Positions 56,412 to 64,000 of a DNA stretch of 64,000 nt are shown here, piece after piece. The position numbers and the translations under genes were made by a program. This stretch comes from Clarireedia homoeocarpa (lineage: Eukaryota > Ascomycota > Leotiomycetes > Helotiales > Rutstroemiaceae). The notes under the pieces were generated by a model, which saw nothing but the letters and a program-made list of their open reading frames with translations, was not told the origin of the DNA and ran no database searches. Location: the NCBI GenBank assembly GCA_001465935.1, contig LNKV01000037.1:62001-126000 (forward strand). The letters are read 5' to 3'. Position 1 is the stretch's first letter, and each line of letters begins with the position of its first letter.

Positions 56412-57381
56412 GCATACACATACATACATACATACATACATACATCCAGACACACAAACAGACAATATCGATAAATTCAACCAAACCTCCATCTCCATCT
56501 TTATCTCCATCCGCCTACATATCCTCCCAACGCCGTCGTCGCATCTTCTACTCCCCCCCCCCCCCCAAACAGATCCCTCCCTCCCTACATGCATACAGTA
56601 CATCCAAACCAACTAACTAACTCAACGCTAATCGAAACTCCCAGCATCAAATTAGCTTTTGCGTCCCTCAAGCGAGGAGACCCCCTTCATAGCGAGTTGG
56701 AAGTATTCCTCCCTTCTTTTCCACCCACATTTTCCCATTTCGCTATCCAGACACATTACATACATGTACCATGTAATGGGCCTCGTAAAAAAAAAATTAA
56801 AAAAAAGTCCTACACTACTATTCCTAACTAACTAAGTTAACGGTTCCAGAAATCGTATTTTTATGTATGTATGTATGTATGTATGTATATATGTATGTAA
56901 GAACTCAACTTAACTTAACTTAACCTAAGCTCAGTTCAGTGCTCACTTACTTCCCTTCCTTACTCAAATGTAGATACCGTAAGAAGAAAAATTTTAGACG
57001 GAAATAGATCGATAACTTAACTTAGCAACAAGTAACTAACTTATCTATCTATCTATCTTTGATAAATCCCAGTAACTACTGTACCAAAAAAAATAAAAAT
57101 AAAAAGAGAGAAAGAAGTCATTCCAATCACCACCCCCCCCCCTCCCCCTAGACATTTTACTGTAACACAGTACATTACAGTACAGTACGCCCGTTATGTT
57201 TAACATATCCCTCTCTTCCTCTTCCTCCTGCTCTCTTCCTTCCCCGAAACCCGCGCCGTAGATATACATACATACATACATACATACATACATACATACA
57301 TACATACGAAGGAAGTATTATGCCCAAGCCCCGCCAAGCCGGGATGAGCACCATATTTTTTTTTTTTTTTTTTTTTTTTTT
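56412..57381. repeat. Cluster of (ATAC)n, (TATG)n and homopolymer repeats
   Basis: (ACAT)n at 56412-56446, a C run near 56552-56564, (TATG)n at 56862-56889, (TAAC)n steps near 56905-56930, (ATAC)n at 57263-57307 and T26 at 57356-57381. Apparent proteins here (tyrosine/methionine/cysteine/valine strings) are repeat artefacts. Confidence 0.85.
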
Positions 57382-59521
57382 CACGTCAACCGCTCGCTCC
57401 ACTCGTAAGCGATATACTTACAGTATCTCAAAATTGACTTCAGCCTCGCTCGCTCGCTCAGTGCTGGTAGAAAGAAGTATGCACCCGCCCGCTCGCTCGC
57501 CCGCCCGCTGGCTTTCGCACGGGAAGGAAGGAAGGGAGGGAGGGAGCTGAATGGTATGTATCAGTGTTGAAAGCTAGAGGGGGCAAGGAGAGAGAGAGGT
57601 AGAGGTGGACCAATCAATTAACGAGCTAGTTAAGTGGAAAGAAGGAAGGAACGGGAGCGAAGGAGGGAGGGAGTGAGGGAGAATGGACGAATGAATGGAT
57701 GGATGAACTGAACTGAACTAGATCAATCAAATACAAGTCTACACAAGCGAGCAAGCAAGCAAGCAAGCAAGGCGCATCCCAAACCCCAAGCCAACGCAAT
57801 GGATTGGGATCCTGATGCGAGGAAAGGAAGAAAGGATCGCCCGGTCAAGTCTGTCTATCTATCCATTCATCTATCTATCCATCAGATCCACCTAGGTTAT
57901 GCATTTTTTCAGCTCGTACGACAAGAACCAAAGGGAGGAAGGACAGAGAAGGATTGATAGAACAGCAGAACAGCAGTAAAGTAACACATCGGGCCGGGGC
58001 CGGGAGGAAAGCTGCGCCCAGACGGGATGGCTTGGCTAGCTGGCTGGGAGAGCGAGATCTCTCTCGACACTCGGGAGGAGGTATCCGACCCCGTAAGTTT
58101 TCCAGATTTAGTAAGTTAAAGATCACAAAAAAATGAGATGGAAAATGGAGATGCAGATGAAACGAGGTACAGTACGAAGTTGGCTACTATAGTCCGATTT
58201 GCTACTGTAGGGGGAATGAATCTTAGTTGTAATAGAATAGAATGGAATAGAATACAATATAATATAATATGATGATAGAATATCCTCACATGTACTACAA
58301 GTAGAAATGCCCCAAAAGAGCAAAACGAAAAATTCACCATGCCTATGAGAAAAAAGATAAAATGAACGAATGAATGAATGGTATTCTCAATAATCCATAG
58401 CAAAATATACGTAGCAAAACCGCCATAGCAGCAGCACTAACGCCAAGTCAAGTCAAGTCAAGTCAATACAAATCCGTCCAAGTAGAAAGAAACAAACAAA
58501 CAATCAAATCGGATCAAGAAAATCTCCACAAGAACGACGACCTCGCATCGCATCGCATCGACCCCTCCCCTTTCCGCCCCGCTACTATGGTACGGCTACT
58601 GTACTGTATTGTACTGTTCTGTGCCACATCACAGCATAATACAGGATATCAACACGCTTAGAACGTGATTGATTTGATACAGTCAGTAGCTCTCTCTCTC
58701 TCTCTCGTTCTCCAACCGAGCGACCACTCAGCCCCCAGCCCTAGCCCCAGCTCCCTCAAGTCAGGCTTCTTCTTCGAGGGGACTGTACCGTGATTTGTTT
58801 GCTCGGAAAGAACAAATCAGGTGAGGGGAGGGGAGGGGAGGGGATTTAGTTTAGAGAAAAAGTGTGACTTGATTTTTCCGATCATCATGCCGGACTTGCT
58901 ACTCTGTCCCGAGACGCATTCAATGGTGTTTCATGTCATAAAAATCAAATCAAGATCAAGATCAAGATCACGGGGGGCCGCTTGCGCGCGATACTTCGAG
59001 GCATTTTATTATTATTATTTTCTTGGGATGATTTTCAAGAATTATCCGCCGTAAGCCTAGCCTAGGAGACCAGTGCAATAATCCCCTGGCCAAATAAATG
59101 AACACTGACTCGGAAAACGCTGAAAATATGCAAATAATAAAATAGCGTCAAAACATATCAACTATCGCTAGCAAAGTAATCATTTCAGAAGGTACTCGAG
59201 TCGAATGGAGTAGATAGACTCGAATTAATAAAAAAGCACTTATAGTTCGTCCGTTGGAATGAATGGATCGATAAGAGAATTACAATATCATAGTACCCCC
59301 CCCCCCATACCAGCTACAGTAAAGGAAGTAAGAACTCCGAGACACCTGAACCACACATCCCATCTGAGACAAATCCCCAACTAAAAGCAGACACAATTGC
59401 CAAATTAGGAAAAAACAACAACAAGAAGGGGTCGGACTAATTCAAAAGTAGTAAACCGTTTATTTCTCTCTTTTCCAGAACAACTCACAACACCCTCCCC
59501 AACCCCGATTCCGAAAACGGT
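57382..59521. other. Intergenic with short repeats; no gene seen
   Basis: GCTC repeats near 57440-57510, AGCA repeats near 57745-57770, CT-repeats near 58690-58706, GGGGA repeats near 58820-58842 and a C run near 59298. No motif-bearing open frame. The last part is downstream of the minus-strand Sel1 gene and should contain its 3' UTR. Confidence 0.5.
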
Positions 59522-62347
59522 TTATCTGGGATTATATTTTTCCTTCCAAATCCTGTGATATGAGGTAACAAATAAGCATGAGTGCAAAACAAAAACATAA
59601 ACAAGTTCCGAAAAGGCAAGAAAATAATCATGCAACAAGGGTTATGAATCAAACCGTCCTTTTCTTTAGTCGGTTAAGGACCGAACCGACATTGCCGAAG
59701 GAGCAACGACAACCAACGATTTTGCGTCCGGCGATGCAACTGAAGTCTGGTAACCCCCACCTCGAGACGGGACTACCGCGAAAAATTGCCCAGAACATAC
59801 GAAAGTACAAAAGGCCAGTAACCAGGTCAGGTCATGTCAGGTCAGGTCAGGTCAGAAGGAGACGGGTAGAAGAGGTCATGCTCTCAAGGCCTCATGCCTA
59901 AAGGGGAAGGTAATGGAGAACCTAACGAATAAAATAGGCAAAAGACAAAAGAAAATAAAGAGACAGAATCTCACTCACCAAGAATTGCCTAATATTTTCG
60001 CACCTGCATTTTCGGCTCTGCGAAGATATTGCGCTGCTCGGTACTGTAAAAAAGAGAAAATAGAAAAATGAGCCTCATCTTCATGACTGGTCACGAATCG
60101 TTTGCGGGGGGAGAAATCAAGAAATAATGGATGGAAAAAACTCGGTTGAGCATACATGCATACATGCAGATGCAGGTAGCATGTAGGATAAGAGGCAGGA
60201 TGGCCCCGTTGCTGCCCAAGATGCAGGTGTGAAATGGAACATGCACAAGCCACAGTAAAAACCACCGAGGCTGGTGAACTCGGATGTTTGGGGGAGGGGG
60301 GATGATTGGGTTCACTTACTTTGTCTTTTTTGCAACCTACGAGGCAAACGTGAGAGTGGTTAGCATTGCTTTTAAGATCAGGCAATTGCGAGGGATTACG
60401 AGTTTCTTGGGAACGGGGAAGAATGGGAAAATGTGAGCGAACTTACCGAACCCATGTAGGAAACACCATGCAACCTACGACGCATAAGAGTCAGTTTGTC
60501 TAGATCAGATCTTTGTAAAACGAGAGTAGCAATCCGGCATCAATCCTCAATTGAAAGTTTCAATCATGTAACCTCAATTTGGAAAGCCAATTCTCGTAGG
60601 CTCACCTCATTCATACTATCTGTAATAAGTGAGTGAATGGTTCGACCATTGAGTTAGGCGTAAAGGTGGTGCATACCTGTATCCCCAAGCTCTGCAGCTG
60701 TTTGATAATACTACGGCAACGTCAGTAATCGCATGCGGGCTTTCCCCCGACCCAATGGTCCAGGTTCCACTTACTTTCACGGCCGCTACTGGGTCTTTTT
60801 CTACTCCCCAGCCTAGAGATAATCCAAGTCAGTATTACTCTATTAGGCAATCCATATCTCAACGTGCTAAAGGGTATAGTACGGTTGTAGAGGGCAGAGG
60901 GCAGAGGGCAGAGGGCAGAGGGTAGAGGGTTCATGGGAATAAAGTTTTGTATTCGTGGCAGAACAATGCCAGGAACAAGGGGACAACTCAGAGACGGGTG
61001 CTCACCATTTCTGAAGCAGTTCGCCAGCTCGAAAATCGCAATAACCAACTCTCCCTTGGCAGGGCCTCCCTTCATACTTCCGGTTCGAAGTACCAACTCC
61101 TCGACTTGGCCACGGAGTCAGTACTTTACCAATAAGGGGATATCGTCACGACGTAGGTGTGGATGAAAGGTGCTGAAAATTGCAAGGTAGATACGTACTT
61201 GCTGCCGCATTTGATGCTGCTGCCGAGAGATATGTGACGGCCTCAGCTGGATTTGCTTGACAACCCCAACCATGTCTACATCATCAATTAGAAAGGTCAA
61301 TTGACACGGGAACGGCTTTCCTCGTTCTCTCGAGCAGACGGTGTGATGCAGGCCGCATAAGGGGCCATCTTGACGTACCTCAGAGCCAAACCCTGTAAAC
61401 ATGATCAGCAGCTGGAACGGGAAGTAGTGAACAGTAGGTCACTGTTGGCAAACAAGGAACGATGCCGGATGATGATGTCGGGAAACTCCCATGGCTGGGA
61501 CTTCCCAGCCTTGAGCGTGGCCTGGTTGATAATGGTGATGGATATTGGCAGACTTACGTATAATATCTGAGAAAGCGCATGATTGTCTCCATTTGGGTCT
61601 GCCAGTCTGGCGAAGATCTTTGTTGCCTCCTCAAATTGTCCAGATTCATGAAGCCGAATACCCTCTTGAAGATCTTCATCCGTATTTCTGCTAGCAACAA
61701 TGCCATCATTACCCCTTCCTGGACTTATGCCTCTGCGCGCTCCTCCAGAAGTTCCATTATTGGATGAGGCATATGATGAACCCGGTCTGCTTATTGATCT
61801 CTCGTTCTGTTGTGCCAGTATTGTAGCTCTCTTTTCCCATTGTACCTCGGCGCGAGCTTTGTCTTCCATCGCCGCCTCGACCGTAATCTCTGGTAGATCA
61901 CTAGGAACATGCGACGATGCTGCTTCGTGTTTTCTCAAACCCAATCGCTCTGATATCTTTCTGGTGCCATGTGGCATTTTCGGACCCGATACGTTGCTTG
62001 AACGAGAAGGAGAGGACGATGCGCCGGAAGCCCCAGAGACCCCAGATTCCCCGGAATTGCTCCTCGATCGTCCTCTAAAGAGACGAGTTGCGCGATTATC
62101 GTGGCTAGACCGTTTGGCAAAGGGAGGATCAGTCTCGGAGGACGAGAAAGTAGGAGGTGAAATCACTTCCTGCGTATGTGTGTCCTTTTGTTTCGTTAAA
62201 CATGCTTAGAAGTGAGGTATATAATTGAGCTTGTCTTACACTTCTCATGAATGTGAAAACTGGACCGTCTTCTGGATCGGCGCGTGGAGATTGCACATCA
62301 TGTCCTGCGACCTTATCCTTCTTCTTTAGCAAATCGAGGAGAGGCAT
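59522..62347 (-). CDS. Sel1-repeat protein (Nif1/Dsf2-like), 378 aa, 12 exons with micro-exons
   Basis: Minus strand; exons in transcript order: 62347-62240, 62169-61558, 61392-61379, 61275-61199, 61104-61006, 60812-60775, 60710-60677, 60619-60606, 60474-60447, 60336-60320, 60043-59979, 59552-59522. The sum is 1137 nt, 379 codons, and all phases close. The N terminus MPLLDLLKKKDKVAG is followed by a Ser/Arg-rich disordered part (RSRSNSGESG, SSPSRSS). Then come Sel1-like alpha-helical repeats: FEEATKIFARLAD, ILYGLALRHGWGCQANPAEA, VTYLSAAASNAA, GELVIAIFELANCFRNGWGV, EKDPVAAVKYYQTAAELGD, DSMNEVAWCFLHGFGCKKDK and YRAAQYLRRAENAG. It ends SWIWKEKYNPR. Exons of 14, 38, 34, 14, 28 and 17 nt encode the repeat part. 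The family includes fission-yeast Nif1, a mitosis regulator; that assignment is from memory of the repeat and N terminus and is tentative. Confidence 0.85.
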
Positions 62348-63064
62348 GTTATCATATCATTTCAGTAAGCAAGTACTGCGAATGTTGTATTCTGAATCGA
62401 TTCAGTTAGGAGCTGCGCTCTCAGCTTGTAGCCTTGTGGATAATAAATTGTGTCGCCACTCAGTGAATATGCAGTGTGGCTTTTGATCCGCGGCGACTGC
62501 CAAGGATGACTGCCATTACTGTATCAATTACAAGGTATGTAAGGCTTATTTTTCTTTTGCAGAAATTCGCAACTTGTCGCTGCCGCAGATCCTATAGTTT
62601 GGAGGTGCTGTGTAAGAAGCGGGCGTAGTCTGTTGTTGAGCGCGGGCATCTGAATGCTGCGCTGCAGGGTAGCCTCTAGAAATTTCTACAAATTTGTACC
62701 GGATCACCGACACTCAGATTCCAAATATTTTACTACATTGCTGCCTTCGAACTACGGCACTTTGAAGTGCGATATACTGGAGGATGTTGAGGATTCGAGG
62801 AAAGTCTAGCCCGGCCTCGCTGTATGTACAGAAAACACTGGCTGCTTGGGGACTGTTAAGAGTATTTGCCAGTTCTTGTCTACATTATGTTTGCGTAGGG
62901 AGGGTCATCGTCAGGCGTTGTCGCATGTGCACGGTAGAATATTTAGAGATCTGCCCCCTTAATTATTCTCCACCATTAATTTGCAATCAGTAATTGCATT
63001 ATATATGCCAACGTCCACGATATCTTGCAGTGTAGCACAACATGGGAAGGCATCAATCATTATT
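62348..63064. other. Intergenic; no gene seen
   Basis: Between two minus-strand genes: promoter of the Sel1-repeat gene and 3' flank of NOC4. No motif-bearing frame. Confidence 0.5.
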
Positions 63065-64000
63065 CTACCTGAAGGTCCACAACTTCACGAGTAGAGAATC
63101 TTCCAGTCCGGAATCTGTTTCATGCTTCATGAAGATCTTCTTGGGAATTTCATATTCAACCACCGGTATTTTCTTCACATCCTTCGATAGCTCTGCTTCG
63201 AGCATCTATTCAATCCTGTCAGTATAATGCAGCAAAACTCAGAGGAAGTGACTTACACTGCCATAAGAATGATCCAGAAAGTCCTCCAAATTGTATGCAT
63301 GCTTTGTGAACTGCTCTGATATGATCTTGGCAAGCGTTGCAACATTTGGATGGTAATGCGATTGCAATGTAACGATCTCCCACAAACTACTATCAATAGC
63401 ATTGGTCAACATGGGATCTTCTTCATCCATGGAGAACGGATCGGCGAGCCCCTCTTCTTCCAATAGCCTTTTCGCTTCTTCTCCCCTTGTCTCTCGGTGA
63501 ATCATAAATAGACATTGCGGGTGCTTCTTAAGTAGGTTGTAAATCCATGGTACCACCGCAACGACTCCTGATGGTGGTGCCTGTAAAGATAGACGAGACA
63601 GTCTTTTCAGAAAGCTTGCAACTAGTACCACCGGTAAATGGGTTGACGAAAGAAAAGTATCTAGTAGTCGGAAAAACCTCGAACGGTGTTTGGAATGTAG
63701 TAAACCTGAATCCAGAAGAGAATAAAGTTTGCGGTAGAAGGATGGGTAGTCCAAATTCTTCTCCTGTATCAGATAGAAGACACCGGAGAGTGCCAATAAA
63801 GAAGTCGAACCCCCAGAGTTGTATGAGTCCGTCAAGAAATCCATCAGTAATTCGGGCTGTATGAACCAGGGCGCAATACAGTCGGTGATCTTCGCTAAAA
63901 TCAGTTTTCTCCTTTCTTTGTCCATGCCCATCTTCATCACCGCTAGCCATGCTTCTTGTGCGCGCTTCTTGTGTTGGGCAAGTGAATACAAAGCATGGTT
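63065..64000 (-). CDS. NOC4: Nucleolar complex protein NOC4, C-terminal part (5' end off the window)
   Basis: Small-subunit ribosome assembly factor of the CBF/Mak21 family, partner of NOP14 in the nucleolus. Two exons visible, 64000-63257 and 63205-63065 on the minus strand, with a 51-nt intron whose TAG acceptor restores phase. The first exon is open to the window edge. The CBF/Noc4 signature is clear: LLALSGVFYLIQEKNLDYPSFYRKLYSLLDSGLLHSKHRSRFFRLLDTFLSSTHLPVVLVASFLKRLSRLS is read in segments, followed by APPSGVVAVVPWIYNLLKKHP, DPMLTNAIDSSLWEIVTLQSHYHP and NVATLAKIISEQFTK. The C terminus LLVKLWTFR ends at 63065. About 294 residues are seen; full-length family members are about 550. Confidence 0.92.

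Noticed and set aside
1..64000. tRNA or rRNA genes
   Set aside because: Scattered GGTTCGA-like strings (for example near 40233 and 42825) lack a surrounding cloverleaf; none could be supported by eye. A tRNA scan would settle it.

Overview
The window is nuclear DNA of a filamentous ascomycete. The genes carry many short introns (mostly 44-140 nt, GT...AG, with CTRAY-like branch sites), and the proteins have the form seen in Pezizomycotina: an ABCC transporter, fungal NACHT remnants, GH16 and GT34 enzymes, PRP4, NSA2 and NOC4. My impression is Leotiomycetes (Helotiales-like), but that rests on recall of protein style and not on a search. Exon models were built by hand: splice sites were chosen so that reading phases close and conserved family motifs continue across junctions.

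Left region (1-15.3 kb) is accessory. A complete 15-exon ABCC multidrug-type transporter (776-5952) is followed by a decayed NACHT/NLR-like gene (6085-7520). Next come a small secreted six-cysteine protein (8606-9116), the relic of another cysteine-rich secreted gene (about 9482-9706), and a nest of transposon debris. The debris holds two Copia-type fragments on the minus strand and a 272-bp MITE-like element with perfect 10-bp target duplications (11018-11289). It also holds a second, inverted partial copy of that element and a truncated second ABCC gene (about 14900-15260, minus). Several stops in these relics look like C-to-T changes, compatible with repeat-induced point mutation.

Middle region (17.1-39.4 kb) is mostly housekeeping: a GT34 Golgi mannosyltransferase, a secreted GH16 glucanase, a frame-broken cysteine-rich secreted gene, the U4/U6 snRNP WD40 protein PRP4, an amino-acid permease and two lineage-specific hypothetical proteins. 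A divergent pair of ribosome-related genes follows (mitochondrial bL21m and the 60S assembly factor NSA2, 209 bp apart), then a five-finger CCCH zinc-finger protein.

Right region (39.4-64 kb) is gene-poor, with many homopolymer runs, microsatellites and short minisatellites. It holds a 620-aa bZIP factor with a membrane-span-like segment behind a repeat-rich upstream region. At the right edge are two minus-strand genes: a Sel1-repeat protein split into 12 exons, several of them micro-exons of 14-38 nt, and the 3' part of NOC4, which runs off the window.

No rRNA, tRNA or CRISPR array was recognised. Promoters, transcription starts and poly(A) sites cannot be placed with confidence from sequence alone. 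The most interesting items are the micro-exon gene, the MITE with its clean 10-bp duplication, the putatively membrane-tethered bZIP factor and the cluster of secreted cysteine-rich genes and relics.
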